A stretch of DNA of 64,000 nucleotides from Chryseobacterium tagetis. Its GTDB lineage: Bacteria > Bacteroidota > Bacteroidia > Flavobacteriales > Weeksellaceae. The notes beneath the pieces are model-generated. The model worked only from the letters and a program-made list of their open reading frames with translations. It did no database searches and was not told the DNA's origin. Positions 16,228 to 25,389 of the stretch are shown here, piece after piece. A program made the position numbers and the translations under genes. The first letter of the stretch is position 1. Each line of letters begins with the position of its first letter. The stretch spans positions 620,001 through 684,000 of the forward strand of contig NZ_JAERSE020000002.1 in assembly GCF_016735585.2 (NCBI RefSeq), written 5' to 3'.

Positions 16228-18260
16228 TGCAGGATACTCAGAAAAAACAGATACTTTTAGTTGGAAATCCGAATGTAGGGAAATCAACGGTTTTCAATGC
16301 GCTTTGTAATAAGAAGCAGAAGACCGGAAATTATGCAGGGGTTACTGTTGCAAGCCATTCAGGAAATTATGAATATAAGAATGAGGAAGTTGAGGTGATC
16401 GATTTACCGGGTTCATACAGTGTATATCCGAGTTCTGAAGATGAAGCTATTTTTTCCAAATTTCTGATTGATGAGCAGCAAAACTATGCAGGCGTTGTTT
16501 ATATCCTTGAAGCATTAAGCCTGAAAAGAGGACTTCTTTTGTTCCAGCAGATTCAGGATCTGGGAATTCCTATGATTTTGGTCGTGAATCAGATTGATCA
16601 GGCAGAAAGAAGAGGAATTACCATTGATATTCAAAAATTTTCGGAAGCTATAGGCATTAAGATTATTCAGACCAATGCCAAAGAAAATGTAGGAATTGAT
16701 GAGATTAAAGAAGCGGTTTTAAACAATCAGTTTGTAAAAATAAATACAGCTTCATTCGAAATACCGGGAGAACATAAAGATTTTATTCAAAAATTAGTTG
16801 ATCATAAAGGTTTTGATAACGATTATAAAGCCTGGATAAGCCTTTCTGTAGGGAAAGATTTAGGAAAGATTGAATCGGTAATGGAATTGATCAACGAGCC
16901 AGAATCTAAAAGCTTGGTCCCGAAAAGATTACAGGTTCAGGAAACCGTAAGAAGATACCAGAACGTTGATAAGATCTTGTCTGATGTAATTTCTAAAAAA
17001 CCTCAGTTCAAAGAACTTTTAACGGAAAAATTAGACAGGGTTTTAGTGCATAAATTCTGGGGATATGTTGTTTTCCTTGCCATTTTATTAATTATCTTCC
17101 AAAGTGTTTTCTTTCTGGCAGAATATCCGATGAACTGGATTGATGATCTTTTTTCTTGGTTAACAGCGTTTACAGCAGAGCATTTGCCGGAAGGACCGAT
17201 CAATTCATTGATTTCAAACGGAATTGTCCCGGGAATCGGTGGCATTGTAGTTTTTGCCCCGCAGATCGGAATATTATTATATTTCCTTTACTTACTGGAA
17301 GATTCAGGATATATGGCGAGAGTTGTTTTCCTGATGGACAGACTTCTACGCCCTTTCGGATTAAACGGGAAAAGTATTGTTCCTTTGGTTTCTGGAACAG
17401 CATGTGCCATTCCGGCAGTGATTTCAACCAGAAATATTGAAAATGTAAAAGAAAGATTGCTTACGATCTTGGTAACGCCTTTTATGACGTGTTCAGCAAG
17501 GCTTCCAGTATACAGTATCATTATCGGACTGATTATTTCAGACGGGACATTTTTAGGAATAAAATACAAAGCTTTGGTGTTGATGGGAATGTATTTGCTG
17601 GGCTTTTTAGTCGCATTATTTTCTGCATCCATTCTTAAAAGATTTATTAAAAATAAAGGAAAAACCTACTTGGTAATGGATTTACCGACATACAAAAAAC
17701 CGCTTTTCGGATACGATTTCAAAATGGTTTTAGGGAAAGTCTGGGACTTCATTACAGGAGCGGGTAAAATTATTTTCATTGTAAGTATCATCATCTGGTT
17801 CTTAAGCTATTTCGGACCAAAACAAAAGCCGGATCAGTTCGTTGCCACGAATGTTCATCTGGATCATTCTTATCTTGCAAAAATGGGTAAAGGAATAGAA
17901 CCTGTAATTGCTCCGCTTGGTTACGATTGGAAAATGGGGGTAGGGATTTTAACAAGTTTCGTAGCAAGAGAAGTTTTCGTAGGGACAATGTCTACGTTGT
18001 ATAGTCTGGAAGATGATGCTCCGGAAGTGAAAGTAATCGATAAAATGAGGCGTGATGTAAAACCTAATGGCGAAAAAGTATTCAGTTTCGCAACAGGCGT
18101 TTCGGTGCTCTTATTTTATGCATTTGCAATGCAGTGTGTTTCTACACTTGCAGTAGTCTTCAGAGAAACTAAAAGCTGGAAATGGACTGGCTTACAGGTA
18201 ACTATGATGACCGGTTTGGCATACTTTGTGTCGATGATAGTATATCAGATTTTGAAATAA
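16227..18260 (+). CDS. feoB: Ferrous iron transporter FeoB
   Basis: 677 residues. The N-terminal G domain has the P-loop G-N-P-N-V-G-K-S (13-20), the switch D-L-P-G (59-62) and N-Q-I-D (121-124). Then comes the GDI-like helical spacer, and from about residue 280 the membrane domain with two Gate motifs, including the Cys-containing G-T-A-C-A-I-P (about 390) and T-C-S-A-R-L-P (about 420). FeoB moves Fe(II) across the inner membrane. Both junctions overlap by one base (TAATG), so feoA, feoB and the small Cys-rich gene are translationally coupled. Confidence 0.96.
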   Translation: MQDTQKKQILLVGNPNVGKSTVFNALCNKKQKTGNYAGVTVASHSGNYEYKNEEVEVIDLPGSYSVYPSSEDEAIFSKFLIDEQQNYAGVVYILEALSLKRGLLLFQQIQDLGIPMILVVNQIDQAERRGITIDIQKFSEAIGIKIIQTNAKENVGIDEIKEAVLNNQFVKINTASFEIPGEHKDFIQKLVDHKGFDNDYKAWISLSVGKDLGKIESVMELINEPESKSLVPKRLQVQETVRRYQNVDKILSDVISKKPQFKELLTEKLDRVLVHKFWGYVVFLAILLIIFQSVFFLAEYPMNWIDDLFSWLTAFTAEHLPEGPINSLISNGIVPGIGGIVVFAPQIGILLYFLYLLEDSGYMARVVFLMDRLLRPFGLNGKSIVPLVSGTACAIPAVISTRNIENVKERLLTILVTPFMTCSARLPVYSIIIGLIISDGTFLGIKYKALVLMGMYLLGFLVALFSASILKRFIKNKGKTYLVMDLPTYKKPLFGYDFKMVLGKVWDFITGAGKIIFIVSIIIWFLSYFGPKQKPDQFVATNVHLDHSYLAKMGKGIEPVIAPLGYDWKMGVGILTSFVAREVFVGTMSTLYSLEDDAPEVKVIDKMRRDVKPNGEKVFSFATGVSVLLFYAFAMQCVSTLAVVFRETKSWKWTGLQVTMMTGLAYFVSMIVYQILK

Positions 18261-18412
18261 TGGACTCATCATTAATCTTACAATATGTAATTGTTTTACT
18301 GATCGTTGCAATTGCTTGTTACTCTCTCTTTAAACTACTCAAGAAAAACTTTGCACCGAAAAAATTCAGTTCAAAAAGAACAAACTGCGACAAAGACTGC
18401 GGTTGCTCATAA
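18260..18412 (+). CDS. FeoB-associated Cys-rich membrane protein
   Basis: 50 residues from the ATG overlapping the feoB stop. It has one transmembrane helix (about residues 6-26), a basic stretch K-K-N-F-A-P-K-K-F, and a Cys-rich end C-D-K-D-C-G-C-S. This layout is that of the FeoB-associated Cys-rich proteins, thought to help iron handling at the transporter. An upstream in-frame start would lie inside feoB and is rejected. Only five bases separate it from the convergent AraC gene. Confidence 0.82.
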   Translation: MDSSLILQYVIVLLIVAIACYSLFKLLKKNFAPKKFSSKRTNCDKDCGCS

Positions 18413-18417
18413 CTTTC

Positions 18418-19428
18418 CTAAGAATTACTTTCCATAGGTATTTTCAGACTTTGAAGATACTCGGATGGAGTAACGCCTTCTTCCTGTTTAAAAGCTCTGT
18501 TAAAGGTAGACTGGCTGGTAAAACCTGCTTCAGTATAAATATACATTAAGGTTACTTTTTCCAGATCTTTTTCGTTCATTAACTGTTTTACATACTTTAT
18601 TCTGAGTGAATTAATATAACTGTTAAAATTGGAAAATCCTTTGGATCTGATTGCTTTTGAGATATAGTTATTATTAACCATTAATATGGTGCTCAGAACG
18701 GAGATATTAAAGTTCTCGTCTTTAAAAAGGCTTTCCTCCGTCATTTTTTGCTCTATCTGCTGAAAAATAGATTCAGCCATTTCACTATTCTTGTTATCTA
18801 AAGTGACGGGAAGGATTATTTTTTCCTTTTCCTCTATTTCCGTAAGGATTTCAAGCCTTCTTATCTTGTCTTTATAATAAACAAGCAATGTAACCACAGA
18901 AATATTGGATGCAAACAAGAAAATATCGGTTGCTCTTACCTGCTCTCTTGTATGCTGTATAAAATTGAATTCAATAGTACTGGCCAGAATCACCCCGATA
19001 ACAATGGTAATAATTGAATAAAATGTATACAAAAAAACTTCCTTTGCCGATAAAAATATATAGGCTCCCAGAGGAAGAGGAACAAGCCATACAAAACTTG
19101 CGACAGATAAATTCCAAAATTTCAGCATCACAAAAAAATTATAAAGAGGAGCCACGATAAAATATAAACGGACAAGTGTATCAATAGAATAGCGATTTTT
19201 TAAGGCAAACCAAAGAAAACATAAACTTACGGTTCCTCCCATGAGATAGTATACCATTGTATAATCTATCATATAAAAAGCAAAGACAAATGAGTATAAA
19301 ATAAAAATAGTACAGATTAAACAGACATAATATGACATTAGCTTTTTCTTAATCTCTAATATTTTTTCTTTTCTTAATTCTGTAGTTAACATGTTGATTT
19401 TTAAAGTGTTTTTTAAGCCATATTTCAA
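18418..19428 (-). CDS. AraC-family regulator with membrane-embedded N-terminal domain
   Basis: 336 residues. About six hydrophobic helices lie between residues 30 and 195 (for example around Y-Y-V-C-L-I-C-T-I-F-I-L-Y and F-L-Y-T-F-Y-S-I-I-T-I-V). A short charged linker leads to a C-terminal AraC-type double helix-turn-helix (about 235-330): F-N-I-S-V-L-S-T-I-L, N-Y-I-S-K-A-I-R, then E-A-G-F-T-S-Q-S-T-F-N-R-A-F-K, P-S-E-Y-L. Such proteins bind DNA from the inner membrane. M13 (start 19392) is an alternative start. It is divergent from the secreted protein gene at 19580, a possible target. Confidence 0.85.
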   Translation of the reverse strand: MKYGLKNTLKINMLTTELRKEKILEIKKKLMSYYVCLICTIFILYSFVFAFYMIDYTMVYYLMGGTVSLCFLWFALKNRYSIDTLVRLYFIVAPLYNFFVMLKFWNLSVASFVWLVPLPLGAYIFLSAKEVFLYTFYSIITIVIGVILASTIEFNFIQHTREQVRATDIFLFASNISVVTLLVYYKDKIRRLEILTEIEEKEKIILPVTLDNKNSEMAESIFQQIEQKMTEESLFKDENFNISVLSTILMVNNNYISKAIRSKGFSNFNSYINSLRIKYVKQLMNEKDLEKVTLMYIYTEAGFTSQSTFNRAFKQEEGVTPSEYLQSLKIPMESNS

Positions 19429-19579
19429 ATTTGACTACATCCGAATTCGCGAATTTAAATCGTTTTTCATTTTTGATTTAAGCAGACCTTTTCAACCTTT
19501 TTATTTGCAATGAGAACCTAATAAATTTGCAGAACAAAAGCAAATAATATTTTCACAGATTACCTTTTCATTGTAAGAT

Positions 19580-20869
19580 ATGAAGTTAATAAATAATTTT
19601 AAAAATATGAGAAAGAATTTATTTTTATTTACCTCTTTATTAGGTTCGTCCTTGCTGTTCTCGCAAGTTGGCGTTAATACAACGAATCCACAAGGAGTTT
19701 TGCATGTAGACGGAAAATCTTCTACAGCTACAACCAATCCTACAACGGGAACACCCACAGCGATACAAGGTTCTGATGACTTTGTAGTAACTTCTTCTGG
19801 AAGTGTTGGGATAGGAACATCTTCGCCTAATGCCTCTGCTATCTTAGAACTTAACGTGGCAAATGGCAGTAAAAAAGGGTTTTTAGGGCCCAAAGTGGCA
19901 TTGACTTCCAATACAGATATTACTACTATTGCCTCTCCGGCTACCGGATTATTGGTATATAATCTTGGGACAGCAGGCCTTGCTACCGAAGGATATATGT
20001 ATTGGAACGGCGCAGAGTGGATTAAATTTTCTACAAGGTCAAGTGTTTCACCTACTGTTGGTGAATTACAATGTACTACTGCATACTTGAGTCCCAAATC
20101 ATATACGGCAGGGGTACCATATACTGGAACACTTGTTGTGCCATATACAGGAGGAAACGGAGGATCTTATAGTGCTGGGACAGCCATTGCTTCTACCGGA
20201 GTTACAGGGCTTACTGCAACCTTACAGCAAGGAGATCTGGAGTATGGGACAGGACAATTAGTGTATAATGTTACAGGAACTCCTTCTCAGTCAAGTCCGG
20301 AACTGGCAACTTTTGCAATCAACTTTGGTAGCCAGTCTTGTTCTGCGGCTGTGGGTTCTAATTCATTAGCGCGTGGAGAATACGCGTATTTTCAAGGTGG
20401 AGGTGTATTGGCAAGTGCATCAGGCGTATTGTTCAGTTCTGTAGATACAATGCCAACCATAGAAAATACCTTTAGACTTGATGTTTATGCAATGTCCTCA
20501 TCTAATGGTGTAAATCCTATATCAATTAGACCAAGAGTTTATAATATTTCCAGTTCTTCAAAAAAATATTGGTGGCAAGGTATGACCTCAATAGAAGGAC
20601 GAGGAGATGGCAACGTTGTTCTTGCGCCAGGTGGTTATCAGAACTTGGATAATGGAATGTATTTGGGTTATGGTAAAAATATGACTACCGGAGGAACTCC
20701 TGGTACAGCTTTAGATGAGGCACAAAATGCAGAAGGATATAATTTTGATTTTCTTTTTGACGGAAAATGGTATAAAGTAGAAATGTCTTTTTCTGTTGAC
20801 AATATGGATAACACAAATGATGCGGATAACGTAAGAAGATGGTATTGCAGAATTGCAAGGATATACTAA
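19580..20869 (+). CDS. Secreted surface protein with tail-fibre-like N-terminal part
   Basis: 429 residues; the ATG at 19607 gives the neater signal peptide M-R-K-N-L-F-L-F-T-S-L-L-G ending L-F-S-Q. The mature start V-G-V-N-T-T-N-P-Q-G-V-L-H-V and the blocks V-G-I-G-T-S-S-P-N, G-L-L-V-Y-N-L-G-T and G-Y-M-Y-W-N-G-A-E-W are common in Bacteroidota surface proteins that resemble phage tail-fibre modules. The C-terminal 200 residues lack a motif I know. There is no T9SS sorting domain. Function unknown; surface exposure is likely. Confidence 0.72.
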   Translation: MKLINNFKNMRKNLFLFTSLLGSSLLFSQVGVNTTNPQGVLHVDGKSSTATTNPTTGTPTAIQGSDDFVVTSSGSVGIGTSSPNASAILELNVANGSKKGFLGPKVALTSNTDITTIASPATGLLVYNLGTAGLATEGYMYWNGAEWIKFSTRSSVSPTVGELQCTTAYLSPKSYTAGVPYTGTLVVPYTGGNGGSYSAGTAIASTGVTGLTATLQQGDLEYGTGQLVYNVTGTPSQSSPELATFAINFGSQSCSAAVGSNSLARGEYAYFQGGGVLASASGVLFSSVDTMPTIENTFRLDVYAMSSSNGVNPISIRPRVYNISSSSKKYWWQGMTSIEGRGDGNVVLAPGGYQNLDNGMYLGYGKNMTTGGTPGTALDEAQNAEGYNFDFLFDGKWYKVEMSFSVDNMDNTNDADNVRRWYCRIARIY

Positions 20870-20963
20870 TGATCATTGTATACAGATTTGATATATATCA
20901 CTTATCAATTTGAAGTATACTAAATTTCAAAGACTTTCATATTAACAAAATAATAAAAAGATT

Positions 20964-21003
20964 GTTACATACGGCGGAATATAAAGATTCCGCAGTTGTA
21001 ACG
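20964..21003. other. Imperfect hairpin downstream of the surface protein gene
   Basis: Inner stem GCGGAAT (20974-20980) with ATTCCGC (20987-20993), outer stem GTTACA (about 20964-20969) with TGTAAC. No T-run follows. It may be an mRNA 3' stabiliser or part of a small RNA. Confidence 0.4.
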
Positions 21004-21263
21004 ATTGTTCCCAAAACGCTTATTGTTTTATCCATTGATATGAGTAGATTTTTTAAAGAAAAAACCAAATGTAAATATAGTGAGAGATGAGTAACTGATC
21101 ATATTTTGGCTAACCATTTTTTTGTTTGTTCGTAAATATAGGGGAAAGTTGTATTTTGAATTTTGCAAAGCTAAAAAACTGGTTAGTTGCTCTATTTCAC
21201 AAGCTCTATAAAATATCATAAGTATAGTATAGAAAAATAAAATAAACAATAATATTATTTTTT

Positions 21264-21292
21264 AACACTTGGGTTACTAAGTGTTTTTTTTT
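21264..21292 (+). terminator. Rho-independent terminator with no obvious gene before it
   Basis: AACACTT (21264-21270) pairs with AAGTGTT (21279-21285), followed by a run of T. The nearest rightward gene ends about 395 bases upstream. Confidence 0.65.
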
Positions 21293-21335
21293 AATTAGAA
21301 AATAATAAAGATCTTTAATTCACTTTTCATGAATT

Positions 21336-21378
21336 ATATTAAACCTTCAAGATATTAGAAATCTTGAAGGTTTAATAT
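21336..21378 (-). terminator. Long perfect hairpin after the beta-barrel gene
   Basis: A perfect 17-base stem: the arm at 21337-21353, containing TTAAACCTTCAAGAT, pairs with 21361-21377 around a seven-base loop. It lies 10 bases past the stop of the leftward gene at 21388. The weak T content means it may act as a terminator or as a 3' stabiliser. Confidence 0.65.
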
Positions 21379-21387
21379 AAAAAGAGT

Positions 21388-22014
21388 TTAAAATCGATAA
21401 CCGATTCCTAAAGAAACCGAATGTGGAACCATTTTGTAAAGATCTTCATTAGCATCCAGAGTATTTCCCAAACCGATTTTATAGCTTGCATTAAGCTGGA
21501 TTTTATTGCTGAATTCATAACCGATTTGAGCAGCAAGTCCATTAGAAAGACGTTTCATCGGTCGCTCATCGTCTACTTTTTTATAGAGATCAATATCTGC
21601 ATCTTTCATTTTAGCGCTTAAACCCAAACTGAAGTAAGGTCCGGCTCCTGCATAAAATCTACCGCCGGATACATTCCACTGGCCCATCAGGTAGATCGGA
21701 ACTTCAGTTCCAAAATACTGATACGTGTCTTCCCAACCATTTTGTTTTATTTTGGACGATTGGTACGAAAACAGAATGTCTTCCTGAATGGCAAAATGTT
21801 CGGAAATATTTAACTTAATAAATGTTCCTACATTACCTCCAACACCCATTTCGCTCTTTACCCCCTCCATATCTTTAAGTAAAAACCCCGAATAATTTGC
21901 CTCTCCCTTCACGCCAAGTTCAAGATGTGATTTAAGATAACCCATTAATCCCTGAGCGTTTACGGAGATAAAACCCATAAAAAATAGTGCCACTATTACT
22001 GCTGATTTCTTCAT
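21388..22014 (-). CDS. Outer-membrane beta-barrel protein (porin-like)
   Basis: 208 residues with a signal peptide (1-20, ending V-N-A-Q). It shows alternating amphipathic strands, for example L-E-L-G-V-K-G-E-A-N-Y, F-Y-A-G-A-G-P-Y-F-S-L-G and the C-terminal V-S-L-G-I-G-Y-R-F, which ends in Phe as barrel proteins do. This is the 8-10 strand OmpA/porin-like family common in Bacteroidota. It is transcribed alone; the AraC regulator at 22222 is divergent. No catalytic site. Substrate or partner unknown. Confidence 0.83.
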   Translation of the reverse strand: MKKSAVIVALFFMGFISVNAQGLMGYLKSHLELGVKGEANYSGFLLKDMEGVKSEMGVGGNVGTFIKLNISEHFAIQEDILFSYQSSKIKQNGWEDTYQYFGTEVPIYLMGQWNVSGGRFYAGAGPYFSLGLSAKMKDADIDLYKKVDDERPMKRLSNGLAAQIGYEFSNKIQLNASYKIGLGNTLDANEDLYKMVPHSVSLGIGYRF

Positions 22015-22221
22015 AAAATTTGTTTTTTTTGTTAATTATTTAAAAAATTTTGATACGATCTTATTTTTGAATTTTAAAGCTGGTTTCCTTCAAAATTCTG
22101 TGACAAAAGTAGAGACGAAATTTTCGATGGGTAAGGTTGAAAAGGAGGTGATTTTGGATGATAAGTCGGATTTTATGAATTTTTAGGTAAAAAAGGCTAA
22201 TTTTAACTAAAATTTAATCCC

Positions 22222-23094
22222 TTGAAAAAAAACATTCATATTTTTAACCTGCAATCGGAACTTTTGGATTTGGGAATAAATGAAGAAAATTCCATAGGAA
22301 ATGATATTATTTTACTTGAAAAACCGGTTATTCGGCCGGGGTTTTCCTATCCTTTTAAAAGCGATGTTTTCACGGCTATTATCTGTCTTTCCGGAAAAAG
22401 TGAAGGCTTTATAAACCTAAGTCCTCAGGTTTCTTCTGCTTCTAGTCTTACGGTTTTTATGCCAGATCAGATCCTACAGCATAAGGAAACTAGTGAGGAT
22501 TTTTCGGCTCTTTTGATCGTGACTTCCAAACAGTTTATCCGTAATTTGAATATTCAGATCGGCTCTTCGCTTTTTGCTTCAGTGAATGAAAATCCGGTGC
22601 TTTCACTCTCAGAAAGTGAATTGAATTCTATGGTAACCTATTATAATTTACTAAAAGAAGCCGTAAAAAACGTAGATAATCCCTTCCGTATGGAAACCGT
22701 TTTGAATCTGACACGGGCATTTTTCTACGGAATTAGCTATAAACGCCACAAAATGTTAGCACACGAGGAAAAGTCTAAAAATAAAGTAGTACTTGATGAT
22801 TTTCTTATGCTTGTCCGTAATTACCATAAACAGGAAAGAAGCGTGGGGTTCTATGCCGAAAAGCTTTGCCTTACTCCCAAATATTTTTCAAGTCTGATCA
22901 AATCAAACAGTGGACGTTCTGCAGCGGAATGGATTGACAGTTTTGTGATCTTGGAAGCAAAAGCACTTTTAAAATCAACCAATATGACCATTGAACAGAT
23001 CAGTGAAGAACTGCATTTTCCTTCTCAGTCGTTTTTTGGGAAATACTTCAAACGATTAGAAGGAATTTCACCAACAGAATATCGACGGAAGTAA
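22222..23094 (+). CDS. AraC-family transcriptional regulator
   Basis: 290 residues from TTG; an in-frame stop at 22204-22206 and no nearer ATG make TTG the only possible start. Residues 1-170 form a cupin-like sensor part, and residues about 190-290 the AraC double HTH: S-V-G-F-Y-A-E-K-L-C-L-T-P-K-Y-F-S, then I-S-E-E-L-H-F-P-S-Q-S-F-F-G-K-Y-F-K and the closing P-T-E-Y-R-R. Divergent from the beta-barrel gene at 21388, which may be a target. Ligand unknown. Confidence 0.86.
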   Translation: MKKNIHIFNLQSELLDLGINEENSIGNDIILLEKPVIRPGFSYPFKSDVFTAIICLSGKSEGFINLSPQVSSASSLTVFMPDQILQHKETSEDFSALLIVTSKQFIRNLNIQIGSSLFASVNENPVLSLSESELNSMVTYYNLLKEAVKNVDNPFRMETVLNLTRAFFYGISYKRHKMLAHEEKSKNKVVLDDFLMLVRNYHKQERSVGFYAEKLCLTPKYFSSLIKSNSGRSAAEWIDSFVILEAKALLKSTNMTIEQISEELHFPSQSFFGKYFKRLEGISPTEYRRK

Positions 23095-23223
23095 ATCAAT
23101 CATCGTATGCAAATAGTTATTATTTATTAGTGTAAATGTTCTGTTTGTATTGATTAATAAAACTAAGGAGGATAATATTTTACCTCTCATTTTTTTGGAG
23201 AATTAATTGAGCTATTTATTTTG

Positions 23224-23231
23224 TATTTTTG
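23224..23231 (+). promoter_or_regulatory. -7 promoter element of glmM
   Basis: TATTTTTG matches TAnnTTTG and lies 18 bases before the ATG at 23250. The nearest TTTG upstream (23194-23197) is too far (26 bases) for a good -33 element. Confidence 0.45.
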
Positions 23232-23249
23232 TTTAAAATTTTTGAAAAA

Positions 23250-24632
23250 ATGTCATTAATAAAAAGTATTTCGGGAATCCGGGGAACCATTGGAGGAAGA
23301 GTAAATGATAACTTGACTCCGCTTGATGTGGTAAAATTTGCTTCGGCTTTCGGAACTTGGTTACAGAATAATAAAAATAAAAAAGATTTAACATTAATCA
23401 TTGGAAGAGACGCCAGAATTTCCGGGCAGATGGTTTCTTCTTTGGTGACGGCAACATTACAAGGACTGGGAATCAATGTAGTTGATTTGGGACTTTCTAC
23501 AACTCCTACCGTAGAAATAATGGTTCCTGAACTGAAAGCAGATGGTGGAATTATCTTAACCGCTTCTCACAATCCAAAACAATGGAATGCTCTGAAATTA
23601 TTAAATGAAAAAGGAGAATTCATTACCGGAGAAAACGGAGCGGAAGTTTTAGCACTGGCTGAAAGTGAAGATTTCAACTATGCAGAAGTGGATGATTTGG
23701 GAAAATATGAAACAAGAGATGATGCTTTTGATATCCATATTCAGCAGATCCTTGATTTACCAATGGTAGATGCTGAAGCTATTAAATTTAAAAAATTCAA
23801 AGTAGTTCTAGATGCGGTAAATTCTACAGGAGGTATTGCTATTCCGATGCTTTTGGATAAACTGGGTTGTGAAACCGTGAAATTATATTGTGAGCCTACA
23901 GGTCATTTCCCGCACAATCCTGAACCGTTGAAAGAGCACTTGGGAGATATCTGCGAATTGGTGAAAAAAGAAGGAGCAGATTTGGGAATCGTTGTGGATC
24001 CGGATGTTGACAGATTAGCCCTGATCGATGAAAAAGGCGAAATGTTTGGAGAAGAATATACATTGGTGGCTGTTGCAGACTATTTGCTGAAAAATAAAAA
24101 TGGAGTGGCGGTTTCTAACCTTTCTTCAAGTCGCGCTTTGAGAGATGTTGCGCACACTCATAACTCAGAGTATTTTGCAAGCGCTGTAGGAGAAGTGAAT
24201 GTGGTAACTTTAATGAAAGAGAAAAATGCCGTAATTGGAGGAGAAGGAAACGGAGGAATTATCTATCCTGATTTACATTATGGAAGAGATTCTTTAGTGG
24301 GGGTAGCTTTATTTTTAACTCATCTGGCCAAAGAAAATAAAACGGTTTCCGAAATGAGAGCAGGATATCCGAGTTACTTCATGGGGAAAAAGAAAATTGA
24401 GCTCACTCCGGAGATCAATGTAGATGATATTCTATCTAAAATGGAAAAAGAATATCAGGATGAAGAAGTTTCTACCGTAGACGGAGTGAAAATAGATTTT
24501 GAAAATAACTGGGTACACCTTAGAAAATCTAATACAGAGCCGATTATCAGAATTTATACAGAAGCTAAATCTCAGGAAGAAGCAGATAAACTAGGAGACG
24601 ATATCATCGCAAAAATCAAAACTTTGATTTAA
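23250..24632 (+). CDS. glmM: Phosphoglucosamine mutase / phosphohexomutase
   Basis: 460 residues from the ATG at 23250 (the frame is open a little further back, but this ATG starts the conserved S-L-I-K-S-I-S-G-I-R-G-T). The phosphoserine loop T-A-S-H-N-P (104-109) contains S106. D-P-D-V-D-R (about 247-252) binds Mg, G-E-G-N-G-G-I (about 327-333) binds sugar, and R-K-S-N-T-E-P (about 428-434) binds phosphate. It converts glucosamine-6-phosphate to glucosamine-1-phosphate for UDP-GlcNAc and hence peptidoglycan and LPS. The closely related phosphomannomutase activity cannot be excluded from sequence. Confidence 0.92.
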   Translation: MSLIKSISGIRGTIGGRVNDNLTPLDVVKFASAFGTWLQNNKNKKDLTLIIGRDARISGQMVSSLVTATLQGLGINVVDLGLSTTPTVEIMVPELKADGGIILTASHNPKQWNALKLLNEKGEFITGENGAEVLALAESEDFNYAEVDDLGKYETRDDAFDIHIQQILDLPMVDAEAIKFKKFKVVLDAVNSTGGIAIPMLLDKLGCETVKLYCEPTGHFPHNPEPLKEHLGDICELVKKEGADLGIVVDPDVDRLALIDEKGEMFGEEYTLVAVADYLLKNKNGVAVSNLSSSRALRDVAHTHNSEYFASAVGEVNVVTLMKEKNAVIGGEGNGGIIYPDLHYGRDSLVGVALFLTHLAKENKTVSEMRAGYPSYFMGKKKIELTPEINVDDILSKMEKEYQDEEVSTVDGVKIDFENNWVHLRKSNTEPIIRIYTEAKSQEEADKLGDDIIAKIKTLI

Positions 24633-24644
24633 TTAAAATACTAT

Positions 24645-24676
24645 GAACGAGGCTTTTTGGGTCTCGTTCTTTTTTA
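24645..24676 (+). terminator. Rho-independent terminator after glmM
   Basis: GAACGAG (24645-24651) pairs with CTCGTTC (24663-24669), then six to seven T. It ends only seven bases before the start of the Crp/Fnr gene, so that gene depends on read-through or on a promoter inside the hairpin region. Confidence 0.75.
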
Positions 24677-24682
24677 CACAAC

Positions 24683-25261
24683 ATGTTTGAACACCTGCAA
24701 AACAGATTCACTTTTCCAAAAGAAACATGGGGGAAATACAGAAAGAACTTTACACGATTGGAAGTTCCTGCTAAAGCTATTCTTTTAAAAGAAGGAGAAA
24801 CTTCATTAAATGCTTACTTTATTGAAAAAGGAATTGTAAGAGCCTTGTACAACAAGGACGGAAAAGACGTGACCTTTCAGTTCTTTATGGAAAATACCAT
24901 GTTTTCTTCCCTAGAAAGCTTCCGTAAAGGATTGCCGAGTATGGTGTCTTTTGAAACCATAGAGCCTTGTATTCTGTGGCAGATCGATAAACCTACAGCA
25001 GACAAAATTTTAGAAGAAGTCTATGAAGATCCCAAAATGAGAAGTGAATTCATGGATTCTGTGTTTGAAAGGGTTTTCGATTATATGAAACATTTTTTCT
25101 CCTTTATTAAAGACAGTCCGCAAGAACGCTATCTCAATCTCTGTAAAGAAAAACCAAACATTGTCAAAAGAGTTCCGCAACATTATATTGCTTCTTACTT
25201 AGGAATTACAACCGTTCATCTGAGTAGAATTAAAAGTAAGATTTTAAAAGAAAGACTCTGA
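24683..25261 (+). CDS. Crp/Fnr-family transcriptional regulator
   Basis: 192 residues. An N-terminal cyclic-nucleotide-binding-type beta roll (about 20-115) includes A-Y-F-I-E-K-G-I-V-R-A and F-Q-F-F-M-E. A dimer helix follows, then a divergent winged HTH near residues 160-190: H-Y-I-A-S-Y-L-G-I-T-T-V-H-L-S-R-I-K. The cAMP phosphate-cassette Arg is not obvious, so the ligand is unknown. Proteins of this type in Bacteroidota often control nearby oxidoreductases; the quinone-oxidoreductase-like gene 405 bases downstream is a candidate. Confidence 0.86.
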   Translation: MFEHLQNRFTFPKETWGKYRKNFTRLEVPAKAILLKEGETSLNAYFIEKGIVRALYNKDGKDVTFQFFMENTMFSSLESFRKGLPSMVSFETIEPCILWQIDKPTADKILEEVYEDPKMRSEFMDSVFERVFDYMKHFFSFIKDSPQERYLNLCKEKPNIVKRVPQHYIASYLGITTVHLSRIKSKILKERL

Positions 25262-25263
25262 AA

Positions 25264-25294
25264 AGCGGAAGATTGATGCAGGAAGACGGAGGTT
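25264..25294. repeat. Short GGAAGA-rich repeat (copy 1)
   Basis: The spacer starts with a GGAAGA...GCAGGAAGACGGAGGTTT pattern. The minus strand of 42821-42860 carries a similar GGAAG/GGAGGTTTA string. These look like relics of a purine-rich dispersed repeat; similarity is by eye. Confidence 0.35.
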
Positions 25295-25389
25295 TCTTTG
25301 TGTTCGTATATGATTCTGAAATGTATACAAGATCTTTTTAATTAGATTTTGTTCAGATTTGATTAAAAATATTAAAAAACAAAGGTTCA

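Larger units (their letters stand above)
20870..21335. other. Gene-free stretch with hairpins but no recognised gene
   Basis: It holds an imperfect hairpin at 20964-21003 and a clear terminator at 21264-21292. Between them (about 21004-21260) the sequence has no credible ORF longer than 20 codons. GCTAACCA (about 21109) and TGGTTAGT (about 21179) are inverted words. A small RNA ending at the terminator is possible but no promoter was recognised. Confidence 0.4.

Noticed and set aside
18182..18259. Upstream start of the FeoB-associated gene
   Set aside because: It lies inside feoB; the ATG at 18260 coupled to the feoB stop gives the expected short membrane protein.
22180..22221. Start codon of the AraC gene further upstream
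   Set aside because: An in-frame stop at 22204-22206 leaves the TTG at 22222 as the only start.
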